DNA from: Sarcocystis neurona
Taxonomy: Eukaryota > Apicomplexa > Conoidasida > Eucoccidiorida > Sarcocystidae
DNA length: 64,000 bases
Direction of reading: 5' to 3'
NCBI GenBank assembly: GCA_000727475.1
Contig: KL647327.1
Coordinates: 17,011 to 81,010 of the forward strand
Part shown: piece after piece, positions 10,601-22,100 of the stretch
How positions within the stretch are numbered: position 1 is the first letter of the stretch
How the letters are laid out: each line of letters begins with the position of its first letter
The notes under the pieces: generated by a model
Databases searched by the model: none
Seen by the model: the letters and a program-made list of their open reading frames with translations, nothing else
What the model was told of the DNA's origin: nothing
Translations under genes and position numbers: made by a program

Positions 10601-12449
10601 AAACGCATGTCCCCTTCTTGGAGGCCAAAGAGACCCCCTGCGACGACGAATCGTTAGTTCTCAGAAGCCCCATATATCCCTCTGTGGATTAGTTGTCTAA
10701 TGCACACAAGTCCTTTGCAGAGTGGTAGTCCATAACATCTTTTCGTCGGTCAGGAGGTGCACTACTCCTACTTTTCTAATCAGCAGCTTGCAGAGGGTCA
10801 GAGGAAGTGGAATGAGAAGGCACGTTTTCTGCGATTGCGCTGCGGAAGCTGCATCCCGCGCGCCCGTGTGGGCCACCGACGCATCGGGGAGCCTCTGCAG
10901 TCATTTGAGCAGGTCAGTGGGGTCGTGAGGCGTTGAGTACTTCTACTCCCCATGGTGTCACAAGTTACAAACTCGATTTCGCAAATCTATACCTAACAGT
11001 CGTCGTATTGCTAAAAGGGTGCATGCATAGTTTTTTAGGCTAAAGTACGCGTTTCGCCGTCTTGTCACTCGCGCTCAATGCTGAAACGCCTGTTGCTTTA
11101 TCTTCGGAGGTATATTTTTACGGAGTGAAAGGTCGATGGGCGGCATCCGTTTTGACGTGAAGATGCGAAGGCTTCCCAGCTGGGACACGCTAGATAGAGG
11201 AAATCGCTCAAGTGTTCTTTTTTGTATACGCAGGCTGTGTTGAAAAGAATCGATCAACACAAGATGTCTGCCCATCTCCAGGTGGCTCTTGAAGGGAGAG
11301 CAAGAAAGGCTCCATGTGTCGCTGATCCCTGCCGAGTGACACGCGTTGACGGCTCTCACTGGCAAATCCGGAGAGCGGTCGGGGTAAAAGTGTGTCCATG
11401 TTGTAACACAGGCAGAGTAACAGCCAATAGATTCGCCACTCTGCTATACGCAAACTCAGTACAGCGTGCGTTCGCCAGAACAACAGACGCCTTCCAATTT
11501 TTCCGTTTGTCCGGAGCGAGGCAGCGCTGCTGGTGTACCGTAGTTGAGGGGACTGCTGGCAAGACACACCCGTTCGGGTGAACGCTGTGTGATTCGCGTC
11601 AGTAGTAGATCAACCGGAAGAAATGCCTTCGTTATCTCCGATCAGCGATATTGAACGCAGACCTGTTATTAGCTTGTCTACGCTAAAGGGACGAGGCTGG
11701 AGTGTGAGACCGCGTGGTGATTGCTGTCGTACGTGCGAAGCTGGTCAATGTCGTGATTTTTCGTCTGCTGCACGAGCGGCCGTCTACAAGACGGTGTATT
11801 TTTGTGAGCTCGTCGTCTCTAAAAAAGTGGACGATGGCTTCTGACTGACTTGCAGGCTTGTAGGAATTAGTGAGAAGATACACTCCTGAAGACCGCTAAG
11901 AATGTTAGACTTTTGAATACCACGAAAGTGCGTTTTTAATGCATGCCACCCCCGACTCATTGTGCGCAGAAGGCCGCGGCCGTGGACAGTAACTTATTGG
12001 TATAGAGTCCGTGTTTTCAGATCTTATGTCCGTAGCGGATGACATGTAGGTGCAGTATTCAGATTTACCGGTACGAACGCCACAGGGAAAAACTCCTCCG
12101 GTTACTTGACAAAAGAAATATTCCAGCTCAGTGGTTTCTTCCCGACGTTGTGGTGAACTCTGGCGAGGTCTCTAGATGTCGTCTTACACACCAACGTTGA
12201 GGGAGGCAAACGGATCTTGGTCGCCAGAACGTTAGAAGTCTGCGTGTGCATACGCATGTCTCTACGCTATCGTGGACCGCCCTATTTATACCCGTCTTAC
12301 AGAAGAAGTTTGCTAACGTGCGACAGCTTATCCTTGATAGGGGGGCGTGCAAGTGCTGCCTCCACGACTACCTACCGACACGCGCAGTTCCTGCTATTCG
12401 TCGGCTTATGCAAATGTTGGAACTCTTAACTCGTTTGTGCTGTTTGTGA
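7630..12449. other. repeat-poor DNA with no gene I can support
   Basis: Several frames of 60 to 190 codons exist on both strands but overlap each other and mostly lack an ATG. The most protein-like are a plus frame at about 8150-8418 (contains SCAASYAIESSGFNVGLNC) and an ATG frame of 73 codons at 11623-11844. Neither has a motif I recognise. A vestige of the duplicated block may lie around 9237-9380. This stretch could hold exons of spliced parasite-specific genes that cannot be placed without transcripts. Confidence 0.35.
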
Positions 12450-12488
12450 GAGACACGCGGGTGTGTTGAGCATTCCTCATTTCCAGGG

Positions 12489-12620
12489 ATGTTCGGTTTG
12501 CAGAAGCTACAAGAACCACCAACACTGTCACTTCTCTCCGAGCTTTCTTTCGACGACCCCCCCATATTTGACGCTGAAGTGATGCCTCTGCAAGAGCACT
12601 GTATTCCCGAATTAGCGTGA
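12489..12620 (+). CDS. possible duplicated small protein or terminal exon, copy 1
   Basis: 43-residue frame beginning MFGLQKLQEPP and ending EHCIPELA. Compared with copy 2 it differs by an in-frame loss of one codon (Val), two changes to Thr/Ser where copy 2 has Pro, one Leu/Phe change and one silent change (cac/cat). A length difference of exactly one codon with the frame kept is suggestive of coding but not proof. The polypyrimidine stretch and AG directly upstream would fit a 3' splice site, making this a terminal exon instead of a stand-alone gene. No family recognised. Confidence 0.3.
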   Translation: MFGLQKLQEPPTLSLLSELSFDDPPIFDAEVMPLQEHCIPELA

Positions 12621-12825
12621 CAAACTGGCGGTAAGGCTCACGCTTGCAACAAGTACTAACATATTTGCTGCGGCCACTTTCCTATTTTTAACATTTCATA
12701 CTTCAGCGGAAGAGAAGTGTACGCATTGATTTTTGTGCACGCAAAAACAGCACATCTTTTCCCTTTGCCGGAACCAAAAACACACGGAGACACGCGGGTG
12801 TGTTGAGCATTCCTCATTTCCAGGG

Positions 12826-12960
12826 ATGTTCGGTTTGCAGAAGCTACAAGAACCACCACCACTGCCACTTCTCTCCGAGCTTTCTTTCGACGACCCCCCC
12901 ATATTTGACGCTGTAGAAGTGATGCCTCTGCAAGAGCATTGTATTCCCGAATTTGCGTGA
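12826..12960 (+). CDS. possible duplicated small protein or terminal exon, copy 2
   Basis: 44-residue frame, MFGLQKLQEPPPLPLL at the start and HCIPEFA at the end, with an acidic middle containing ELSFDDPPIFDA. Same context as copy 1, 337 bases upstream. The frame is open further upstream in this copy (an ATG at 12733), but the copies share only the part after the acceptor-like site. Function unknown. Confidence 0.3.
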   Translation: MFGLQKLQEPPPLPLLSELSFDDPPIFDAVEVMPLQEHCIPEFA

Positions 12961-13210
12961 CAAACTGGCGGTGAGGCTCACGCTTGCAACACGTACTAAC
13001 ATATTTGCTGCGGGCACTTTCCTATTTTTAACGGTTCATACTTCAGCGGAAGAGAAGTGTACGCATTGATTTTTGTGCACGCAAAAACAGCACATCTTTT
13101 TCCTTTACCGGAAACAGAAGAGATGAGGGTAGCACACGACAATATTGTGGCAACACATCGTCTGAGTTGTTTGTCCGATTAACCCGCCCATTCGTGTTCA
13201 GGTGTCGCGC

Positions 13211-13654
13211 ATGCCCACTGATGAAGGAATCAACTTTCCGGCCCCCGAGGCGACAGTCCTCGTGTGGACCGCAGAAACAGTGCGCCAGCTTCTCGGCAGC
13301 TTTCCAACAGCATTTTTATTGTTGTCGTCGTTCACTCTCGTCAAAAGGGGTGCAGATTTCCTAGACAGATATTCGTCTGGTAGCATCTCTGTTGGTTCCT
13401 TGTTTTTTCAGCGTGCTGTGCAGGTTTGCGCGACAGTCGCGGCGTCCGTAAAAGTAGAGAGAAACTGCTATCTCCTTGTCACTAAACGCGTCTCGCAAAA
13501 GGCGCTGTTTTCGGCGCGGGGAGTCAGAAACCTTCAAGGAGCGGTAGAAAAATGGAGAAGCACGAAGCCTCCAATGTGCTGGACTTTCGTGCCTTCTCCT
13601 CCTTCCACTCAAATGGCAGCTGGCCTCAATATTTGTGTGAGCAAAACCTTCTAG
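13211..13654 (+). CDS. hypothetical frame, 147 residues
   Basis: ATG frame starting MPTDEGINFPAPEATVLVW, with a hydrophobic helix-like stretch (LLGSFPTAFLLLSSFTLV) about residues 35-52. The second half is less protein-like and an overlapping ATG frame (13552-13761) competes with it. It could be an exon that ends internally. No homology recognised. Confidence 0.25.
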   Translation: MPTDEGINFPAPEATVLVWTAETVRQLLGSFPTAFLLLSSFTLVKRGADFLDRYSSGSISVGSLFFQRAVQVCATVAASVKVERNCYLLVTKRVSQKALFSARGVRNLQGAVEKWRSTKPPMCWTFVPSPPSTQMAAGLNICVSKTF

Positions 13655-13886
13655 GTTGCTCGGAACAAACTTTTGGAATGTGCCCACAAGACAATACCAT
13701 TGTATTTGCGATTCAAGATGAAACTAGCTTCCCGAGTACGGTACATGCGTACACCGGATGAGAACTACCTACTTTGTGTCACCATTTGATTTTTCCTTTT
13801 TTTCTTTTTAAAACACACAGTAATGGGGTGTCCAATGTGGCTGAATCCATCCTGCCAGGGGCAGGACGTGCACGCTTTGCCGTCGC

Positions 13887-13924
13887 GTTGTTGTTGTTGT
13901 TGTTGGTGTTGTTGTTGTTGTTGT
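13887..13924. repeat. (GTT)n microsatellite
   Basis: Twelve or so GTT/TTG triplets interrupted by one GTG. It is the only long trinucleotide run in the otherwise repeat-poor first 18 kb, and its motif differs from the CAG/CTG tracts elsewhere. Confidence 0.9.
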
Positions 13925-14949
13925 CAGAGGATGCATGTTTAAACGCCGCTGTCGTTGGGATGCTACCACAAACAAACGATGGATCCACCTGACGCAGCCT
14001 TACGAAACACGCTCAGTCCGTTTGTAGCCGTTTCGCTGGATTAAAGATCACAACATTGAGACTGACGTTTCCGCTGAGATTCGTGCCAGTTTGTGGAGTC
14101 CAGTATTTGTGCTCCGTGTTCTACTATTCGCGCAGACGGCCACGCGACGGCGCGATGTTTGCTCTCTCGAGGGTTGAATGGCCTGACGCGGTGGTCCCTT
14201 GGCGCGGTGTCTAGGTCGTTATTTTGACACCTTGACCGACACGCGAGACGCAAGTGAAGACCCCTCTCAACTGTATACAATCCCTCAGGTAACCGTTAAT
14301 ATCCCTGGTCTCTCGACGCCTGTAAATCCATCATTTCATCTGAATTTCAAGGGAGAATAACAGGCATCAAGGCTTCATCCTTAATTAACAATGGGCTTCA
14401 TGGTAGGTAACAGCAGCGTCTGCGAAACCTGCAGGGGCTGCCGAGAAGCAGGAAACTTCGGTTAGTGGCCAAGCGTATCTCTGCGCTAAATGAGCGGAGT
14501 TTTCTTATCTGTAGTGCCCTCTTTTGTCGCTTTGCCTGACCACTCCTGTTCCAATTATCCAGGAAGGTTTTCATGGCAATTCAAGTAGCTCGCCGCGGTC
14601 CTTCTATCACGGTGCAGCTGCATGTGCCCTACGACGTGAATGCGCGAGAATACTAGGAGATTCTTCGCAGGCGGTCTTTGAACTTCCGTAAAATAGCTGG
14701 GCGCACGTATTCTCACGTCGCAACATAGCCTGCACGTTGCGTACGTATGCTCTTGAGACCCCTCCGCATTCACGCGCCCTCCGACGCCTTTTCCATGCTT
14801 TTCTAAGGCGGGAAGTAAAGGCCACCTTTAAAACTGTGTTTTTCTCGGTGGAATGGCTCGCGCTGGAATCAGTGCGTCTATCGTGTCAGTTTTGGCGTTT
14901 AGCGGTTCGCACACTGCGCAGAGGGATCCTAAACAAAACATATCCCACT
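13925..14949. other. no gene seen
   Basis: Short frames only; no motif, repeat or RNA gene recognised. Confidence 0.4.
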
Positions 14950-15396
14950 TCACGTTTTCCGTATAGCATGCAGTTGAACCCGACAGAGTCTGTAGGAAAT
15001 AGTCTTTTTCTGGCCAGAAATCTGTGGCCGCACATGAATAAAGGACTCCCCGCAGGATCGTCCGTATGTCACACCTACTGGTAGATGCCAGTCTGGTAGA
15101 TTTCTGGGCTGTTCTGTCGGCTTAGAGGCTTTCCTATTGGGACGAAGATTTCTTGCTCTGGTAGGGGAATACGCCTTTTCAGCATCTGTGTCAGCCAAAT
15201 TCGGCTCTTGAGGACTCACGAAACGGCCGGATCCAAAAAATTCTTGATGATGCCGGCCGTCGCGAAAGGACGTTTCTCCCCCTCCCTTGCCAACATGGAC
15301 GTTTTCGCTTTCATTGCTCTTCTGCACAGTGAGGGCACCGGTTATCACTGTAACGAGGGTGTTCACTGCAGCACGCGCAATTGCCATCGTTTTCAT
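14950..15396 (-). CDS. putative small secreted protein, 148 residues
   Basis: ATG-initiated frame on the minus strand. The N-terminus has a signal-peptide-like stretch (MKTMAIARAAVNTLVTVITG). A hydrophilic, disordered-looking body follows, rich in Ser, Arg, Pro and Gly (for example SNESENVHVGKGGGETS and RNLRPNRKASKPTEQPRN), with two cysteines near the end. This plan, a signal peptide plus unstructured basic body without known domains, is common in coccidian dense-granule or other secreted proteins, but no specific family is recognised. The frame continues open 20 codons upstream without an ATG. An overlapping plus-strand frame (15208-15546) has no ATG start. Moderate to low certainty that it is a gene. 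Confidence 0.4.
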   Translation of the reverse strand: MKTMAIARAAVNTLVTVITGALTVQKSNESENVHVGKGGGETSFRDGRHHQEFFGSGRFVSPQEPNLADTDAEKAYSPTRARNLRPNRKASKPTEQPRNLPDWHLPVGVTYGRSCGESFIHVRPQISGQKKTISYRLCRVQLHAIRKT

Positions 15397-18197
15397 GAAG
15401 TAACGCCGAGCCCGGTGCAAAGACACGAGACTGAACGAAAGAGTGCTGTGTGGCAAGTACGCTGGGAGAACTTATTTTCGGATGTAGAAAAGTGCGTACC
15501 TCGTTCTTTCTACAGCGTCAGCTGCGCCCTAGGGTGCAGTACTTGAGCTACGCAATGGTTTGCGGAGATGTCTTCTACGACCTTCAGTATACAACGCAAA
15601 AGAGCACGCAAAGTACGTGAAAGGATACGTTTCACTCGTCAGTCCCGTTTCGCACAGAGAATCATGTAGATGGTGTTCAGGCAAACCTCCCGTAGGAACC
15701 TGTAGCATTCTGGGCGATCAGCCCGGGGCAAGGTGTTGTGTACACGGGAAGGAACGGAAGTGCTACCCCGTGCATGCGCGGAAGCATGGCGGTCGAAAGC
15801 AATATTGCACACAAGCAAAACAGTGTAGGGACAATTACAGCAGCCGGAAGCATGTCGGGCATCTGAGTCCCGTTTCAACGGCGGCGGATTCTTTCGAGTG
15901 CACGAAGACGCCAGTAAGGGTACACACCAATAACTCGCTTGCGTCTCATCTGCTTTTCTGCCCCGTTTTGGAAATTTGTCACCGAATCCGCGTGCACCGT
16001 GTCTGCGGACGTCGATTGTTGCATGGCCTAGTCGCACGTATTGTTGGTGAGTTCTTTCTCGGACGGTCTAGTCGTACACGGGGGCAGAGGAAGTTCCGAT
16101 ACTACACCCTCAGCATCTGGTCCACACAACATTGCACAAGTCGTGTTTGATGTCTAGCCACTTCGAACCCACCTCTGCCGTAGTCGCAGGTGCTGTGTGA
16201 GGAGAGCTTTATTTACTTGCCCGGCATGACGGCGACCGTCCACAGCTTTTGTAGCGTCTCAGGAAGTGCGGTGCTGCTTGTCACCACTACGGATATGGAT
16301 TAGTCGCTTGTGCGCTTCGATTGCTGGTGTCTCATTATACCTATCAGAAGGTGCGTAGCAGAGGGATACTTCGTGTGAACTTTTGACCGCGTAGTCGTCC
16401 CCACGGGGGAGGGAGTGGGTGGTTGAAGTTTACTTCATTCGAAACCCTTGGGGTCGTGTAGCAGGACTCAGGGTGAGACCATGCAGCAGGACACCGACGT
16501 GTAATTTTGTTACCCTAGACTCTTTTACAGCGACTTGATGCCGGAGAGATCAAGTTGCAAAAAGTTGGCGTCGAGGAGCGCGGCGTGCTGCAGTCACGAA
16601 GGATGGCGCTGTTTGGCGCTACGGTACAGCAAATGAACCTCGGTACTTCCGCGCGCATACACGCTGCCCAGTTCACGAAAGAACTCTTCGTCCTATCGAT
16701 CCGATATTAGCTGTGATGTACTGAAGGGCCTCGAATTATGAAAGCCGTTGCATGCGTATGCTGCCGGCGAACTCTATCTATTGTACTACTGTGCTCGTTG
16801 CCGGGCAGATTCAGACGCGCGGGCAATATCAGGTCCACGTCAGACTCTACACATCAAGGGCGAACACATTACTGTGGTGAACTGAAGTCTTCCGCGGTGT
16901 TTCCCAGCGCGCTCTCTAATTATGACTGCAGTACGACGTGACGCATTCTGTTTCGAGACGTCAGGCGGTGCAGCCTATGAATGACCCATTTCAAAGCTAT
17001 TGGGGCGCCTAGGGCTGTAGACTTGCAAACCAAAGGGCTGCGGAAACGCAGGTCAAGCTGAAGTTGTTGGCGTCTGGTCCGATACGTGAACTACTACGCG
17101 TTCTGAAAATGCGATCTACGGGGAGGTTTTCGTGCAGCGTGTTACTTCACCGTCCTCGCACAAGCATAGTTCTCTGCGCGCGAAGTGACATCTGAACTCC
17201 AAGGCATATATGTACATATATATATTCCTACACATATAGTCACGGGAGCACAGCGCAGCGGCGCTTTCGTAGTCAAACGACTCCTCTGTGAATCATCCAC
17301 ATCCGCTCGCATGTACCGACGTAGTCGCTTTGCCCGTCCTGTGTTCTAGAGCAAATCAGTAATTTTGTCAGCAAATGTCTTAAATTCAATACTTGAGTAG
17401 TAGTTCGTGCGAAGAAGTTGTTTGACTAGCGTGTGTGACTACTGCCGTCTTCAAGCAACATGCTCTACACGACGACCTGTGAACCTTGCGGTACAGTAAT
17501 ACGCTATGCTTGTAAAATTCGCTGACTGCACATGGGGCGACCTGCTGCTTTGTCACACAACGCAAAAAATACGCGGTTGTACTGGATATTGCTGCAACGC
17601 TAGGGCGCTCACCATCCAGGGTTTGCAGGAGCGCATTTCTTCGCGTCTTAGTGAATCTTGTCCATGAATGAATATCAATCGGCTTTGAACACTGAGCTGC
17701 TAAGCATGCTGGGGATCACGACAGGAAAACAGATAGCTACTGTTCGAAAGCCGATATTCGAATGAACGGTGTAAAAAAGATGCAGCTTCATCGCCACCTT
17801 CTGCATTGCACTGCACAGATAGTGGTGGGTGAATAATCACTGAAGCTACCCTACCTACACTTTCAACCGGAACGAGCCTACGCACGGTCAAAAGTTGCGT
17901 TTGAGTCCACAGAGCTTGCAGCACACTGATATGAAGAAACCATTTCTTCCAGTGTCTGTAAGAAAAACTATTCGTATGTCGTAAGCATATAAAGTATGAC
18001 AGTTCAACGCAGACGGCCACTGCAAACGCGTTGGCAACTGATCGATTCTTCCCCACTTCTCCCAGCAAATCTCCGTCCGGCGAATACTAGCAGCGTCAAG
18101 CCTCTGTGTTAAAAAACACTGCACTTACTACCAAAGTTTACGCACAGCTCCTTGACGAACATACGCTCATGGCGTTGACTGGACAGATGACCGACAA
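15397..18197. other. intergenic, 3' side of TOP1; no gene seen
   Basis: A long plus frame at 15560-16150 has no ATG and a random-looking composition. The rest is short frames. The last few hundred bases before 18198 are downstream of the TOP1 stop codon and probably hold its 3' untranslated region and polyadenylation site. A small (TA)n patch lies at about 17206-17225. Confidence 0.4.
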
Positions 18198-19071
18198 CTA
18201 AAATTCGAAATCCGAACGCGCGAACATGGCCCAAGGAAACTTGAGTCGCAGGCTCTGTAAAAGGAACGACAATGATAGCAAAGACACAAACCGACCTCCC
18301 CCGCAGTCGCAGAACTTTTAGGAAAGAGTGGCGCGGGAATCTCAGCACGGCAGCTCGTCAGTCTACTCACTGCCTACCGAGGAACGCGGCTCCTTCAAAA
18401 AAGCTACACGCTGTTTCCGAAGAATAGGGTTTCCGCTGCGGAATTCACCCCCAAAATCTACGACGGACGTTTCTGCCAGATATGTGATCTACGATGTGAT
18501 CATGCGTACCACCTTCACGTACACGTACAACATACGCACCGGCTACGGAGCATCCAGACTTTCACTCTGAGACCCTCTTCTGTGCTGGTTCGTGCTCATG
18601 TGCGTACCTCCTACACCTTCGGTGGCGCATCAGTACACACACGAGATCTGTACGGTTGCTTGAACCACTTGTAATTAACTTCGCAACCCACTACATTTAA
18701 CACCACAGTTCACATCAAGCACTTGTGTATGGCTGTACGACTGGTCCTGCTTTCCCTCCATCGCAGCACGAGCGCTGCGTCTCTGGTCTGCTGCACAGCT
18801 TCGGCCTCAACATGTACGAAATCACCCCACGAAGTTATTTTAAACCTGGTGGGTAAAACAACAGGTTCCGCAACACACTGTCAGACGTACCTTGTTGAAA
18901 AGTTTCTCAATGGGGATCTCGTACTTCTTGCAGAAGGCCACAGTGATGCGTGGATCCATATAGTTAATTTTGGACGTCCCCAGGGCAACCGTCTTGTTGT
19001 CATCTTTCAGTTTCATTTTGAGCTGGTGATCCGCCCGCCGACGCCTGCGCCGCCCACAGCAGCAAACGAGA

Positions 19072-19104
<33 letters not shown>

Positions 19105-22100
19105 TACATACGTGTGTACACACCTATGTGACACAGGCGTCTCGACACTGGTACGTGCAGAGACACACACCTACATAAATATATATATATATATAATTCT
19201 ATCTACAGATGAACGTGAGCACGCAAATGAGGGCCGCTGGCCCTTTAGTCACACCGCTGTGAGTCGCGCACGTGGTGTCCCGCCGGCCACCCATCCAGGC
19301 TGAAGCGGACGATCAGTTGCAAGAACACATTTCAAGGAAATCACCAACACAAGCAACATTTTGAATACACAGATCACACGCAGGACAGCGGAGTCAGAAA
19401 AAACAGGCCGACCCTCCACGTCCCACTCTGTGCACAGCCGGGAAGGCCAAAATTCTACACCACACAAGATTTCTGACCCCAGCACCGGCATGACAAGGAT
19501 CGCTACGTACGAGTAATCAGCAGGTGCTGATTTTCAGCACTTCCACACAACTGACAAGCGACGTCTACCAAGTGAGAGCAAGGGGTCAACACGCGCAGTG
19601 TCTCTCCATCTCTAAGGTCCCCGGTTGCGCAGATGACGACGCAGAGGGGCGAGCGTCGAAGACACAGAGTCTGCGACTACCACACCTGCAGCGACCACCT
19701 CGTTTCCTCGCCAACCCATTTTCCCTCCCCAGACTGTACAGGCCTCACCGACGGGCACGCGCTGGCAGACGAAATACGCACAGAAAGGCGCAACACTCTT
19801 TAGGTAGTTCTCTACCAGCAGTTCGCTTGTGAGTGCGCACGGGCGTGTATGCACAGTCGAATCAAATTGACGCCTGGGTCCATGTAGTTGTGTTCCCACC
19901 ATAAACGGCTGCACACTAGCAACTCCGCAGCGAGGTCGAGCGACACCGTCGAACAATTCACAACGTGTGGAACCCCGGTAGGACATGCCGGGCACGCGTG
20001 AAGCATTACGGAACAAGACAAGAGCGGTGTACGCACGCTTCGGTGGTGGCGCGACAGACATACACGTGTGCCTCTGTTTTCTGCTCTGTTGGAGAGCCGC
20101 TGGACACCCACATTGCAGCAGACGTCAGACCTTCGAGCAGACCCTACTATGAAACAACACCCGCCGCAGACGTGTTCGAACACGCTTCGGCTGAAGTGTA
20201 TCTGTACATGCATCAGATCCGGCCCGCAGACGCACCAAAGCGCATCCCTCTTCACTTCGCAGCCAGGCAGGGTTCACTTGTCGCTACACATCGCACGCAA
20301 CGCCGTCTACTTCTCTTTCACAACGTGGACACACAAAAACATGTCCCGTCCACACTTGCGCGCTTTTGAAGCCGAATCGCTGTGAACATCCTCCCGCCCC
20401 ACGAACAGGCGCTATCAACGTATTCATCTGCCCCTGCACAGAACGCAGCGCACAACATGACGCACGTACGCAGATCAATCGCTTCCTCAGAAATCGCCGG
20501 ACCCCGGTCTTGCTTCTTATATAACTGCAACACCCACGTATACTCATAGCACATGCGGCACAGCGGCGCTGTTCACGGCACAAGATATGCAGAGAACAGC
20601 CACTTCGCACGAAGTCACACACGGCTAACTGGCCGCAAGTTGAGCAGCACGCTACGTCGGCATACACATACACACACAGACATGGGAAAGGCAGGAAAAC
20701 TACACGCGTGCCGAGAACAAATTCCTCCGCGTCTGAAAGGACGACTTACAGCAGTGTCTGAAGACGCCGTTCGCATGCATCCACTTTCATGCCCTCCTTC
20801 ACGCCTGGCTTGCGCGGGTTGCCCAGTAAGTCCTAATTACAACATGTGGCACCAGCGAGTTGTCAGAGACGCACTTACACACACATGTGTACAACAAACG
20901 CATACACTTCCGTGCACACCTCCTCCAGATACCGATACACGCAGCAGCAGCAGCACCACGTGACAGGCTCCGACGATAGCGCAGCAGGGCCGTATACGCC
21001 GAGAGTTCCGTGCCGGCAGTTCCTTTCCTTCGTTCCGAGCCCTGCAACTCTCTGTCTTACCCTGCGACTGTTTCCCTCTTCTGGTCTGCTGCTGCTGCCG
21101 TATTCTTCTGGAAATGCACACTACTTCTCTACTACCTGCCGCTGCCCTTGCAGCGGCGCCACATTTTTGTTGCACACTGATAACCAGCCTCCCTTGCTGC
21201 ACAACAGGCGTTGACTCGGCATGTGTTCACTGTAGAGCAAACTATGAAACGCTGCAGCCAGAGACAAACGCGGGTCAGAGCTGCCTCACTGGAAGACACG
21301 CCTTCGTCAGAAATGCGGCTGCGCCTCGCTACATGAGACAGTCGCTAATCACACGGTTCTGACGCACACCGAAGATCACGCTGCCTTGTTCGAGCAACGT
21401 GTCCCTACAAACCACAACCAGGCACACAAATTATAAAGAGGTACGTGTGTACGCGTATCAACATCTACGTACATATATATATATATATATATATATACAA
21501 ATATATATACGTGTACACAGATACATATACACACACACACACACACTTATATATATATATATTTATATGTATGCATGTGTGTAGGTATGTGCGTACCAAT
21601 TAAGCAGGTACATCTGCATCGTTGAGAGAACAGGGATGTGAGAGAATTCGATTTACCAACCCGTACGTTCTTCGTATGTGGTAGCACATATGTGTTTGGA
21701 CACTCTGCCGCGCACTCTTCCTGCGAATGAACGCCGAGACCAGAACAAGTGCAGAACGCACTGGCGCCAGGCCTCCCTTGGGGGCTGAGAAGTGAAGTGT
21801 GCTGCTCGAGACAGAAGAGGACGCTGCTGTACAGCAGAAGACAGCATCGCGGTAAACGCACGACGCCAAGGTGGACAGACTTTGTCGAACATCGCGGAGC
21901 AAGCCTGATAGTTCTCACCAGGATTCCGACACGAAGAACGAAAGTTGTTTCGAGCAAAGGAAAAACCGAATCACCTCTCCACCCACCGTTATCGTCACCA
22001 CACCTGCAGGCTTACCTCGACAGTGGAAACGAAGTGAAAGCCGCTGTCTCGCTTTTTGCCTCCCCTGTTGCTACCGCTCGCGCTGCCGCCGCCGCGGAGG

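Larger units (their letters stand above)
12450..13122. repeat. 337-bp tandem duplication, two copies
   Basis: Copy 1 starts at 12450 and copy 2 at 12787 (gagacacgcggg...). They are nearly identical over the full unit, with scattered substitutions and one 3-base difference. Each copy contains a tract resembling a splice acceptor (cattcctcatttccag) directly before an ATG frame of 43-44 codons, described separately. Confidence 0.9.

Noticed and set aside
13887..13924. GTT repeat as a coding homopolymer
   Set aside because: Minus-strand frame reads Asn runs (NNNNTNNNNN), but the surrounding frame has no support as a gene; treated as a microsatellite.
15560..16150. 196-codon plus-strand frame
   Set aside because: No ATG anywhere in the frame and a random, Cys/Arg/His-rich composition; no acceptor upstream.
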